This document shows, one piece after another, positions 14,491 through 21,522 of a stretch of DNA of 32,534 nt. The translations under genes were made by a program, and so were the position numbers. Under the pieces are notes generated by a model that saw only the letters and a program-made list of their open reading frames with translations, was not told the origin of the DNA and did not search any database. The first letter of the stretch is position 1. The number at the start of each line of letters is the position of its first letter. Source of the DNA: Candidatus Neomicrothrix sp. GTDB taxonomy: Bacteria > Actinomycetota > Acidimicrobiia > Acidimicrobiales > Aldehydirespiratoraceae. The stretch is from assembly GCA_017852795.1 (NCBI GenBank), contig JAFMKU010000022.1, positions 1-32,534 of the forward strand, in the 5' to 3' direction.

Positions 14491-16578
14491 GTGGCGAAAG
14501 CGAAGAGCTCCTCTGATTACGATGCCGATTCCATCCAGACCCTGGAAGGGTTGGAGGCGGTCCGCAAACGGCCCGGGATGTACATCGGTGGCACGGGCTC
14601 CGATGGGCTCATGCATCTGGTTTGGGAGTTGATCGACAACGCGGTCGATGAAGCATCGGCGGGTTTCGCCAACAAGGTTGAGGTCACCTTGCACCGTGAC
14701 CGGTCCATCGAGGTGTCCGACAACGGCCGCGGAATCCCGATCGACCTGCACAGCAAGCTCAAAGTGTCGGCCCTCGAAGTGGTGTTCACCGAGTTGCATG
14801 CCGGTGGCAAATTCGGGGGTGGGGCCTATTCGTCCTCAGGTGGTTTGCACGGAGTTGGGGCTTCGGTCGTCAACGCGCTGGCCTCCAAGTTGGTGGTTGA
14901 AGTTGACCGCGACGGACACACCCACCTGTTGGGGTTCAACGAACGAGTGGCAGGCCAGTTCGGTGGGGGTGCTGCCGGGACCGGAACGTTCAAGAAGGGT
15001 CACACGCTCGACCGGGTGAAGCGGATCTCTGCGAGCAAAACGGGGACCCGGGTGCGGTTCTGGCCCGATTTCGACATCTTCGATCCGGAAGCGGCGATCG
15101 ATGTCAACGAGATCTGTACTCGGGCGACGCAGGCCTGTTTTCTGGTGCCTGGGATGAAAGTCACGGTCACCGATAAGCGTTCAGCGGCGGCCGCGGGTGG
15201 TAGCGAGCGTCTCGCGGAGCCGTTTGCGTTCGTGAGCCGGGGTGGTCTTTCTGATTTGGTCGAGCACCTGTCGTCGGGGGCTTCGGTCAACCAGATCATC
15301 GCCTGTAGCGGCATCGACACGTTTACCGAGAAAGTTCCGGTCAACGGCAAGATGACCGACGTCGAGCGTGAATGCCGGGTTGATGTGGCACTGCGTTGGG
15401 TCCAGGGGTACGACACCCGCATCGTGTCGTTCGTCAACACGATCCCCACCAGTCAAGGCGGCACCCATCAGGCCGGTTTCGACAAGGCGCTGACTCGGGT
15501 CGTCAACACGGTGTTGCTCAAAGACAACCGGAAACTGGCCAAGCTCAAGAGAGAAGAAAAGCACAAGGCCATCAAAGACGACGTGCAGGAAGGTCTGGTG
15601 GCGGCAATCAAGGTGACCTTCCCCGAACCGCAGTTCCGCGGGCAAACCAAACAGGAGTTGGGGACACCCGCGATCGAGGGGATCGTCAGCCGGATCGTTT
15701 ATGAACAGATGAAGGAATGGTTCGATGCCGGCGGCGGGCCTCGCAGCCACGTAAAGGCGATCGCCGACAAGTTGGCATCGGCGATTCAGAACCGGGTCGC
15801 GTCGAAGCAGGTGTTGGAAAACAAGCGAAAGACGGCCCGCTTGGGCTCGACCGGAATGCCCGAGAAGCTGGCCGATTGTCGGGTGCACGGTCCGGGTAGC
15901 GAGATCATCCTCGTCGAAGGTGATTCGGCAGCGGGTCCCGCCAAGCGGGGTCGCAATTCGGAGACAATGGCGATCCTTCCGCTACGCGGCAAGGTGGTTA
16001 ACGCGGCGAAGGCCAGCCAGAAGCAGGTGCTCGACAACGCCGAAGCGCAAGCATTGTTCACGTCGGTCGGTGCCGGGGCGGGACGAGATTTCAACCTCGA
16101 AGATTCACGGTACGGACGGATCGTCATTCTCTGCGATGCCGATGTTGATGGCAGCCACATCCGCTGCCTGCTGCTCACCTTGATCCATGAATACATGCGG
16201 CCCATGCTTGAAGCCGGCAACGTCTACGCCGCGCAACCGCCGCTGTACACCACCAAGGTCGGTGACGACATCTACCGGGTGTACAGCGACGAAGAACGCG
16301 AACAGGTCACCGACGAACTCTGCAAAGGCAAACGCAAACGCGAAAACATCAAATGGCAACGGTTCAAGGGGCTCGGCGAAATGAACGTGGACGAACTCCG
16401 CCACTGCGCACTCAACCCAGAAACCCGCACCTTGCGACGGCTCACCATGGACGAAGGCAAGCAGGCCAAAGAGGCGGCCAAAATGTTTGATGTCTTGATG
16501 GGCAACGACGTCGGGGTGCGGCGCGATTTTCTCGTCAAGAACAGTGCCTTGATCGATCTCGAAACGCTCGACGTCTGA
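14491..16578 (+). CDS. parE: Type IIA DNA topoisomerase subunit B (ParE/GyrB-type)
   Basis: The ATPase subunit of a gyrase/topoisomerase IV, 695 residues. It has the GHKL ATPase domain (LVWELIDNAVDEA, SDNGRGIPI, SGGLHGVGASVVNAL), the transducer with the QTKQELG lysine loop, and the TOPRIM domain (ILVEGDSAAGPAKRGR, ILCDADVDGSHIRCLLL), then the C-terminal WQRFKGLGEMN and NPETRTL. The TOPRIM Glu and DxD metal residues are all present. The motif EGDSAAG replaces the EGDSAGG common in GyrB, which together with the length points to a ParE-like second type II enzyme. The partner (parC/gyrA) is not adjacent, and dnaA/recF are absent, so this is not the origin-linked gyrB. ParE versus a second GyrB cannot be settled here. 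Confidence 0.85.
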   Translation: MAKAKSSSDYDADSIQTLEGLEAVRKRPGMYIGGTGSDGLMHLVWELIDNAVDEASAGFANKVEVTLHRDRSIEVSDNGRGIPIDLHSKLKVSALEVVFTELHAGGKFGGGAYSSSGGLHGVGASVVNALASKLVVEVDRDGHTHLLGFNERVAGQFGGGAAGTGTFKKGHTLDRVKRISASKTGTRVRFWPDFDIFDPEAAIDVNEICTRATQACFLVPGMKVTVTDKRSAAAAGGSERLAEPFAFVSRGGLSDLVEHLSSGASVNQIIACSGIDTFTEKVPVNGKMTDVERECRVDVALRWVQGYDTRIVSFVNTIPTSQGGTHQAGFDKALTRVVNTVLLKDNRKLAKLKREEKHKAIKDDVQEGLVAAIKVTFPEPQFRGQTKQELGTPAIEGIVSRIVYEQMKEWFDAGGGPRSHVKAIADKLASAIQNRVASKQVLENKRKTARLGSTGMPEKLADCRVHGPGSEIILVEGDSAAGPAKRGRNSETMAILPLRGKVVNAAKASQKQVLDNAEAQALFTSVGAGAGRDFNLEDSRYGRIVILCDADVDGSHIRCLLLTLIHEYMRPMLEAGNVYAAQPPLYTTKVGDDIYRVYSDEEREQVTDELCKGKRKRENIKWQRFKGLGEMNVDELRHCALNPETRTLRRLTMDEGKQAKEAAKMFDVLMGNDVGVRRDFLVKNSALIDLETLDV

Positions 16579-16593
16579 TCGTCGGCGGTGCGC

Positions 16594-17694
16594 CTAAAGC
16601 GAAAAGTCGATGACAGCGCGGATGTTTTCGCCGGCGTGCATCGCTCGGTAGCCCTCGTTGATCTCGTCGAGCGAGTACCGGCGGGTGATGAGCTCGTCGA
16701 GTTTCAGCTTGCCCTGATCGTAAAGACGCAGCAGCTTCGGGATGTCAGAGCGAGGGTTGCAGTACCCGTAAATTGACCCGTGCAGGTGCTTTCCGCTCAT
16801 AGCCAAATCGACGGTGTTGAGCGAAATCTCGTTCTGGAGCATGTTGCTGAGTGAGGTGAGGGTGAGGCTGCCGGCTTTGCCCACTAAACCCATGGCGGGG
16901 GCGAACAGGTCCGAGGTGGCGTCACCAACCGTGAGGATGACTTGGTTGGCCCCACGACCCCAAGAGAGTTCTTCTACCAACGGGCCGGCTTCTGCGATAG
17001 ACGCAGCGGCGTGGGTGGCTCCCATGCTTTGAGCGAATTCACGTTTCATCTCTACTGGGTCAACCGCGATGATGTTGGCGGCACCGGCCATCGCAGCGCC
17101 CTGCACCGCGTTGATCCCGATCCCCCCGGTTCCAATCACGACCACGGTGTCGCCGGCGGAAACCCCGGCCACGTTCACCGCGGTGCCCCAACCGGTGGCC
17201 ACACCGCAGGAACAAAGCGCCACCGCTTCGAGCGGGTACCAGTCTCCGACTTTGACCAACGAGTTCTCGTGCACGACCGCGTATTCGGAGAAGGTTCCGA
17301 TACCGCTCATGGCTTTGGCTGGGCCGTTGGGCCCCATGAAGCGATCTTCGCCGGCCATGATCTCGGCACCGTTGTCGCAGAGATACTGCATCCCATCGGC
17401 ACACGACGGACACCGACCACAGGAGGGGATGAACGAGGCGGCGACGTGATCGCCGACCTCAAGTCCGCGCACCCGGTCACCGACGGCTTCGATGACCCCC
17501 GAACCTTCATGGCCACAAACCATGGGCAGGACCGCTTCGGTGAAGTCGCCGAGGCGAATGTGTTCGTCGGAATGGCAGAGCCCGGCGAAACTCATCTTGA
17601 CCAGCACCTCTTCAGGCCCAGGGTCGGCGATCTCAAATTCCTCGATCGTCCAAGGTTGGTTGACGGCATAAGCGACTGCGGCACGTGTCTTCAT
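16594..17694 (-). CDS. Zinc-dependent alcohol dehydrogenase (NDMA-dependent type)
   Basis: A medium-chain dehydrogenase of 366 residues. The catalytic zinc site is GLCHSDEH with GHEGSG. The structural zinc site is the four-cysteine lobe in PSCGRCPSCADGMQYLC. The nucleotide-binding motif is VVVIGTGGIGINAVQGA. The overall sequence fits the NDMA-dependent methanol/alcohol dehydrogenase-like group of actinobacteria, in which the cofactor is tightly bound. ATG 17694 (MKTRAAVAYAV) was chosen because the family begins there and TAGCGT lies 7 nt upstream; the frame stays open to 17730. It converges with the topoisomerase gene with 15 bp between. The alcohol substrate is unknown, and the gene stands alone. 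Confidence 0.92.
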   Translation of the reverse strand: MKTRAAVAYAVNQPWTIEEFEIADPGPEEVLVKMSFAGLCHSDEHIRLGDFTEAVLPMVCGHEGSGVIEAVGDRVRGLEVGDHVAASFIPSCGRCPSCADGMQYLCDNGAEIMAGEDRFMGPNGPAKAMSGIGTFSEYAVVHENSLVKVGDWYPLEAVALCSCGVATGWGTAVNVAGVSAGDTVVVIGTGGIGINAVQGAAMAGAANIIAVDPVEMKREFAQSMGATHAAASIAEAGPLVEELSWGRGANQVILTVGDATSDLFAPAMGLVGKAGSLTLTSLSNMLQNEISLNTVDLAMSGKHLHGSIYGYCNPRSDIPKLLRLYDQGKLKLDELITRRYSLDEINEGYRAMHAGENIRAVIDFSL

Positions 17695-17701
17695 GACCAC
17701 G

Positions 17702-17707
17702 ACGCTA
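17702..17707 (-). promoter_or_regulatory. Candidate leaderless -10 box (TAGCGT) for the alcohol dehydrogenase
   Basis: TAGCGT on the minus strand, 7 nt before ATG 17694, in the divergent region shared with the nuclease gene. Confidence 0.45.
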
Positions 17708-17740
17708 CGCCGATGGTCGCCTGCTGTCACACTCGTGGAC

Positions 17741-17746
17741 TAGAAC
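17741..17746 (+). promoter_or_regulatory. Candidate leaderless -10 box (TAGAAC) for the nuclease
   Basis: TAGAAC followed by 6 nt and ATG 17753. The last base deviates from the TANNNT pattern (C instead of T), so this is somewhat weaker than the others. Confidence 0.35.
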
Positions 17747-17752
17747 GAGAAC

Positions 17753-18565
17753 ATGTCCACCTCCGATTCGGGTGCCTCACCGACTCCTCCGCAGCGTTTG
17801 TCACCGTCGGGAGCCAGCACGTTCACGCAATGTCCGCGGCGTTGGCGAATGCGCTACATCGAAAAGTTGCCGGACCCTCCGGGGGAAGCAGCGCTGGTCG
17901 GCACCTTCGCCCATCGGGTGCTCGAAGTGTTGATGGATCTGGACCCTACCGAGCGCACGGTTGACACGGCCCGAGCCATCGCCGCTGACCAATGGCCGCA
18001 GATGGCCGACGACAATGACTTTCTCGCGTTGGGGTTCAACGAGGCCGAAGCCCGGTCGTTTCGGTGGAAGTCGTGGAACGCCATTGAGGGGCTCTGGGCA
18101 ATAGAAGATCCCCGAAACGTTAACGTTGAGGCCACCGAGCAACGGGTCCAGACCGAGCTGGGTTCGGTGCCGTTCAGCGGAGTGGTAGATCGTCTCGAAC
18201 GCGAAGCAGATGGTCTGGTGGTGTCGGATTACAAGTCCGGAAAGGCTCCGTCTCCGCGTTACCGGGAGAGCCGGCTTGATCAGGTGCTGCTTTATGCCGC
18301 AGCAGTGCACGCGTCGACCGGGGAGATGCCGGTCCGAGCCCGCCTGCTGTACCTCGGCGATCGCCACGTTGCGACCGATGTGACCAACGCGGCGTTGGAC
18401 TCAGCGGTAGGTCGTCTCGGCGACACTTGGTCAGCGATTCAGACGGCGTGCAGCACCGACTCGTTTGCCCCAACTACAGGCCCACTCTGTGGCTGGTGCC
18501 CGTATCTGGATCGCTGCACCGAAGGGCAGGAGGCGGTGGCAGCCCGACCGGCGGCCGGTCGCTGA
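17753..18565 (+). CDS. RecB/Cas4-like PD-(D/E)XK nuclease with an Fe-S cluster motif
   Basis: A 270-residue single-domain nuclease of the PDDEXK_1 type. It begins with LSPSGASTFTQCPRRWRMRY, followed by GTFAHRVLEVLM (His of the RecB family), FSGVVDRLE, VVSDYKSGK (the D-x-K catalytic strand) and LDQVLLYAAAV (the conserved Q motif). Cys27 and the C-terminal CGWCPYLDRC (Cys246, 249, 255) form the four-cysteine arrangement that holds a 4Fe-4S cluster in AddB, Cas4 and related enzymes. There is no helicase domain and no cas gene nearby. The likely role is DNA processing in repair, but it is a stand-alone protein of unassigned function. Its stop lies inside a 20-bp tandem repeat. Confidence 0.85.
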   Translation: MSTSDSGASPTPPQRLSPSGASTFTQCPRRWRMRYIEKLPDPPGEAALVGTFAHRVLEVLMDLDPTERTVDTARAIAADQWPQMADDNDFLALGFNEAEARSFRWKSWNAIEGLWAIEDPRNVNVEATEQRVQTELGSVPFSGVVDRLEREADGLVVSDYKSGKAPSPRYRESRLDQVLLYAAAVHASTGEMPVRARLLYLGDRHVATDVTNAALDSAVGRLGDTWSAIQTACSTDSFAPTTGPLCGWCPYLDRCTEGQEAVAARPAAGR

Positions 18566-18598
18566 ACATCAGTACCGATCGCTGAATATCAGTGCCGG
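18559..18598. repeat. Tandem 20-bp duplication spanning the nuclease stop codon
   Basis: Copy 1 at 18559-18578 and copy 2 at 18579-18598 are directly adjacent and agree at 17 of 20 positions (TCGCTGAAYATCAGTRCCGR). Copy 1 contains the nuclease stop codon TGA (18563-18565). This could be a recent local duplication or a pair of sites. Confidence 0.65.
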
Positions 18599-18608
18599 TT
18601 CGCGGCGG

Positions 18609-18926
18609 TCAGTCTGGCGACGAGTGGGTCATGCCTGAGTGACGAAACCGCCGCCAGAAATACCGCAACCCAAGCAGCCCGATGAGTGCGCCCACTACCG
18701 CCAGCACACCGGTGCCGGCCACGATCGAATCCGGTACGGGGTCAGCAGGCTTGGGGGCGACTCGGGGCCCGGGGGACAACGTTTCGGTTGCCGGCGATTT
18801 GGTCGTCGGAGATGAGCTGGGTTCTGGGTCGTCGCTCACTGGTGTCCCGATCAACGCATCAACAGGTGCCGCTTCGTCAGGTTTGGGTTTCGGGCGCTGA
18901 CGGTTGGCTTGAGGGTCATAGGTCAC
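18609..18926 (-). CDS. Small proline-rich protein with one C-terminal transmembrane segment
   Basis: A 105-residue protein of unknown family. A strong Shine-Dalgarno sequence (GAGGAGGTG, on the minus strand at 18931-18939) precedes the GTG at 18926 and decides the start; the frame is open further upstream. Residues 1 to about 65 are hydrophilic and rich in Pro, Ser, Thr and charged residues (RQRPKPKPDEAAP; DDPEPSSSPTTKSP). Then comes one hydrophobic helix, IVAGTGVLAVVGALIGLLGL, and a basic tail RYFWRRFRHS. Without a signal peptide this looks tail-anchored, with the disordered part in the cytoplasm. The start lies 11 nt inside parA, which implies co-expression; it may anchor or partner the ParA protein, but that is inference. 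Confidence 0.65.
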   Translation of the reverse strand: MTYDPQANRQRPKPKPDEAAPVDALIGTPVSDDPEPSSSPTTKSPATETLSPGPRVAPKPADPVPDSIVAGTGVLAVVGALIGLLGLRYFWRRFRHSGMTHSSPD

Positions 18927-19770
18927 GAAGCACCTCCTCGGCAATCGGTCCGGTGTTCTTATGATCGGCGGCCGGGTGAGGTTCGGCCAACTCGGGAACC
19001 ACGAGGTCAAACAATGCTTCAAACTCGGCTGCCGCGTCGGCAGCTCCCGGCCGGGCACCTAACGCCGACACCGGAATCGACGAGGCCGACGCCTCAGGGA
19101 CTGCAGCCCGAAGATGGATGGGGGGAAGCACCAGACCAGGGTGGTCGGCGCGAAGCTGGGCATCCCAGTATTTGGCGTCGCGGGTGCGGCCCAACCGGTT
19201 GACGGCCACCCCGGCGACAGTGAGTGGGTCGCTGTGGTTTCGCCGTTGCGACACTCGGTCGATGGTCCGAAGCATCTGGGTTACCCCGTCAGAGGCCCAG
19301 GCCCCTGGTTCGGTGACGACCAGTGCCCGGTCAGCGGCGAACAACCCGTTGATCGTCAACAAGCCCAGAGACGGTGGGCAGTCGATCAGCACCAGATCCT
19401 GCTGTACTCCTTCGAGGGCTACCGCCAGCCGGTCGTTGGCACCGATGGGATCGGTAAGCAGTTGCGGCTCTCGGGCGGCGAGGCTCGGGGTGGCGGCGAC
19501 CACCGATGGGGGACGAACCCCGGCCGGTTCGGTCGGCCAACCGCTGACGACCCGCAACCCGGCCAGCGCTCCTGAACGTTCTTCAGCCAACGCCGCATCG
19601 ACGGTGAACGCCGGATCCCAGACTGCGAGTCCGGTGGTGGCGTTGCCCTGCGGGTCAAGGTCGACCACTAACACGTCGATGCCACGACGCCACGCAACCC
19701 CGGCAAGACCGAGGGTGACGGTGGTCTTTCCGACCCCGCCTTTCTGGTTGACAACCGCGACAACAGGCAC
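18916..19770 (-). CDS. ParA-family ATPase (orphan)
   Basis: A 284-residue ParA/Soj-like P-loop ATPase. It has the deviant Walker A AVVNQKGGVGKTT, the switch strand VLVVDLDPQGNATTGL and a Walker B-like DLVLIDCPPSLGLLTI. These ATPases position DNA or protein cargo. No ParB gene is adjacent, unlike the chromosomal parAB locus, so it likely serves another cargo. GTG 19770 (VPVVAVVNQK) is preferred because TACGGT lies 6 nt upstream and family members begin there. A GTG at 19797 would add nine residues. It is followed by an overlapping small membrane protein and preceded by a small unknown gene and ferrochelatase in the same direction. Confidence 0.88.
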   Translation of the reverse strand: MPVVAVVNQKGGVGKTTVTLGLAGVAWRRGIDVLVVDLDPQGNATTGLAVWDPAFTVDAALAEERSGALAGLRVVSGWPTEPAGVRPPSVVAATPSLAAREPQLLTDPIGANDRLAVALEGVQQDLVLIDCPPSLGLLTINGLFAADRALVVTEPGAWASDGVTQMLRTIDRVSQRRNHSDPLTVAGVAVNRLGRTRDAKYWDAQLRADHPGLVLPPIHLRAAVPEASASSIPVSALGARPGAADAAAEFEALFDLVVPELAEPHPAADHKNTGPIAEEVLRDL

Positions 19771-19776
19771 GCCCGT

Positions 19777-19782
19777 ACCGTA
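19777..19782 (-). promoter_or_regulatory. Candidate leaderless -10 box (TACGGT) for parA
   Basis: TACGGT on the minus strand, 6 nt before the GTG at 19770. This favours the shorter ParA start. Confidence 0.4.
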
Positions 19783-19834
19783 TCGCTCGGGTGCCACGCT
19801 TGGCTATGCCGATACCGCAGTGCTTGGTTGTCGG

Positions 19835-20143
19835 TCAGGCAGCTTGTGGACGGGTGGCAACCCGGACGATGTCGTCAAGTGCGTCGATCAAGTCCGGGTG
19901 TTCCTGAAAAAGCTGGTCGATCCGATAGTGATCCCAGGGTTCGATCAGGTCTTCGGTGTCCAACCCGAACCGGACCCATTCGGTGGCGAGCTGGCGAATC
20001 GCGGCGTCAACCGCTGGTTCGGCTGCCGACACCGAGAAGTTGGCCATGTTTTCGAGTTCCCAGTCCGACGGGTGAGCCAGCGAGCCGCGCACTGCGTTGA
20101 AGCGATACCTCAATGCTTGTGTCGCAATCTTCGCGTGGTTCAC
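19835..20143 (-). CDS. Small hypothetical protein
   Basis: A 102-residue protein of unknown family, soluble and acidic. It has helical segments such as AKIATQALRYRFNAVRGSL, AAEPAVDAAIRQLATEWVRFGL and IDQLFQEHPDLIDALDDIV. There is no signal peptide and no cysteine. The GTG at 20143 is a tentative start; a TTG at 20170 would add nine residues (MVINGGPVA), and an in-frame TGA lies just upstream of it. It lies between ferrochelatase and parA on the same strand. In the 123 bp towards ferrochelatase (20144-20266) another minus-strand frame shows TIPHYDRADLYCRYQLL, so a frameshift or a second short gene cannot be excluded. Confidence 0.5.
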   Translation of the reverse strand: MNHAKIATQALRYRFNAVRGSLAHPSDWELENMANFSVSAAEPAVDAAIRQLATEWVRFGLDTEDLIEPWDHYRIDQLFQEHPDLIDALDDIVRVATRPQAA

Positions 20144-20266
20144 CGCTACTGGACCCCCGTTGATGACCAAAACCTGTTGCGATCAGGCCAGAAGCTTCCA
20201 ACCCGGTGAGCAACTGGTATCTACAGTAGAGATCGGCCCGGTCGTAGTGGGGGATGGTTCGCGCGT

Positions 20267-21400
20267 TCAGCGCGAGGTTTCGCGCCCAGCGTGAAGATCT
20301 GGTCGGACCGGTGCCGGACAGCACCCTTCGGCGCAGATATCGGGGCGGACCGGTAGTGAACCGAGCGCGCGGCGATTGACCGGGGTCGACGAGTCAGACG
20401 ATGCAGCCCGTTCCGCTTCGATTCGTTCCCGGATGAGATCGACCCACATCTCAATGAACGCGGAAGCAGGCCCGGTGCCCGGCGCTTCGGCTCGGGTCAT
20501 CGTGATCCCCACCGCTTCGGCGGTGGCTGCTGCCTGCGTGTCGAGATCCCACATCACTTCCATGTGGTCGCTGACAAAACCAAGCGGAACGATCACCACC
20601 TGCCGGACACCTTCTTCGGCGAGCCGGGGGAGCACATCGTTGATGTCGGGTTCCAGCCACGGCACCTGAGGAGGTCCGGATCGACTCTGCCAGGCCAGCG
20701 TCCAATCGAGTTGGCCGTCGTCGAGCCGTTCGGTCACCAGCCGTGCCGCTTCGCGAAGTTGAGCTTCGTAGTCACAACTGCTGGCCATCGACGTTGGGAT
20801 CGAATGTGCGGTGAACACCAATGTCGGTTTCGAACCGGTGGCTCGGTCACCCTCGCCGGCGGAGGCGTTCTGTTCACGCAACGCCTGCAACGCCGATTGG
20901 GTTGCGGCAACAAACGGTTCGATGAAACCAGGGTGGTCGTAGTAGGCCCGCACTTTGTCGATCGTTGGGACGTTCAGTTCGGGCCGACGCTGCTCAACTC
21001 GATCACGGGCTTCGGCGATGTTCTCCCGATACTGACGACACCCCGAATACGACGAGTAGGCCGACGTGAACACTGCCAGCGCTCGCGAAACTCCATCCTC
21101 GGCCATCGACTCGATCACCTCGTCGAGGTAGGGCTGCCAGTTTCGATTACCCCAGTACACGGGAAGGGTTGGTCCACCATCACGAAGCGCCGTTTCAAGC
21201 GCGGACCGTTGACGGCGGCACTGCTCGTTGAGCGGACTCACCCCGCCAAACGCCGCGTATTGTTCGCCCACCACCGCCAACCGCTCACGAGGAATGTTTC
21301 GACCGGCCGTGACGTTTTCAAGAAACGGAATGACATCGTCGGGGCCTTCGGGGCCTCCGAAGCTCACCAGCAAGATGGCGTCGTAAGGGTTTGAGGTCAT
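20267..21400 (-). CDS. hemH: Ferrochelatase (coproporphyrin/protoporphyrin)
   Basis: Inserts ferrous iron into a porphyrin. In actinobacteria the substrate is generally coproporphyrin III. The 377-residue protein begins with AILLVSFGGPEGPDDV and contains SAYSSYSGCRQYRE, the catalytic His199 in FTAHSIP and Glu281 in GFVSDHMEVMWDLD. Cys121 and the C-terminal cluster Cys356, Cys360 and Cys361 (DICAEGCCPAP) fit the four ligands of the 2Fe-2S cluster known in mycobacterial ferrochelatase. The start ATG 21400 is preceded by TACAGT at 6 nt. No other haem genes are nearby. A small gene and parA follow in the same direction. Confidence 0.95.
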   Translation of the reverse strand: MTSNPYDAILLVSFGGPEGPDDVIPFLENVTAGRNIPRERLAVVGEQYAAFGGVSPLNEQCRRQRSALETALRDGGPTLPVYWGNRNWQPYLDEVIESMAEDGVSRALAVFTSAYSSYSGCRQYRENIAEARDRVEQRRPELNVPTIDKVRAYYDHPGFIEPFVAATQSALQALREQNASAGEGDRATGSKPTLVFTAHSIPTSMASSCDYEAQLREAARLVTERLDDGQLDWTLAWQSRSGPPQVPWLEPDINDVLPRLAEEGVRQVVIVPLGFVSDHMEVMWDLDTQAAATAEAVGITMTRAEAPGTGPASAFIEMWVDLIRERIEAERAASSDSSTPVNRRALGSLPVRPDICAEGCCPAPVRPDLHAGRETSR

Positions 21401-21406
21401 CTGGTG

Positions 21407-21412
21407 ACTGTA
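21407..21412 (-). promoter_or_regulatory. Candidate leaderless -10 box (TACAGT) for hemH
   Basis: TACAGT on the minus strand, 6 nt before ATG 21400, in the 122-bp divergent region between hemH and the Rpf-like gene. Confidence 0.45.
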
Positions 21413-21441
21413 GAGCGATCCGCGCCTTTTCGTTTTGGAAG

Positions 21442-21468
21442 CCGCTCGCTAGCCTCACGGGCGAGCGG
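21442..21468. repeat. Inverted repeat between hemH and the Rpf-like gene
   Basis: CCGCTCGC (21442-21449) and GCGAGCGG (21461-21468) are perfect inverted copies with an 11-nt spacer. A second small one, TCCAC-GTTGTT-GTGGA, lies at 21483-21498. They may be an operator or leader structures of the Rpf-like gene; I see no match to the ydaO-type riboswitch that often precedes rpf genes. Confidence 0.45.
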
Positions 21469-21522
21469 TGGGCGCTGCGTCTTCCACGTTGTTGTGGACG
21501 GGCACCTTGCCGCGGTACTGAC

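Noticed and set aside
15181-15888. Minus-strand frame antisense to the topoisomerase gene
   Set aside because: Shadow frame produced by codon bias; the plus-strand gene is certain.
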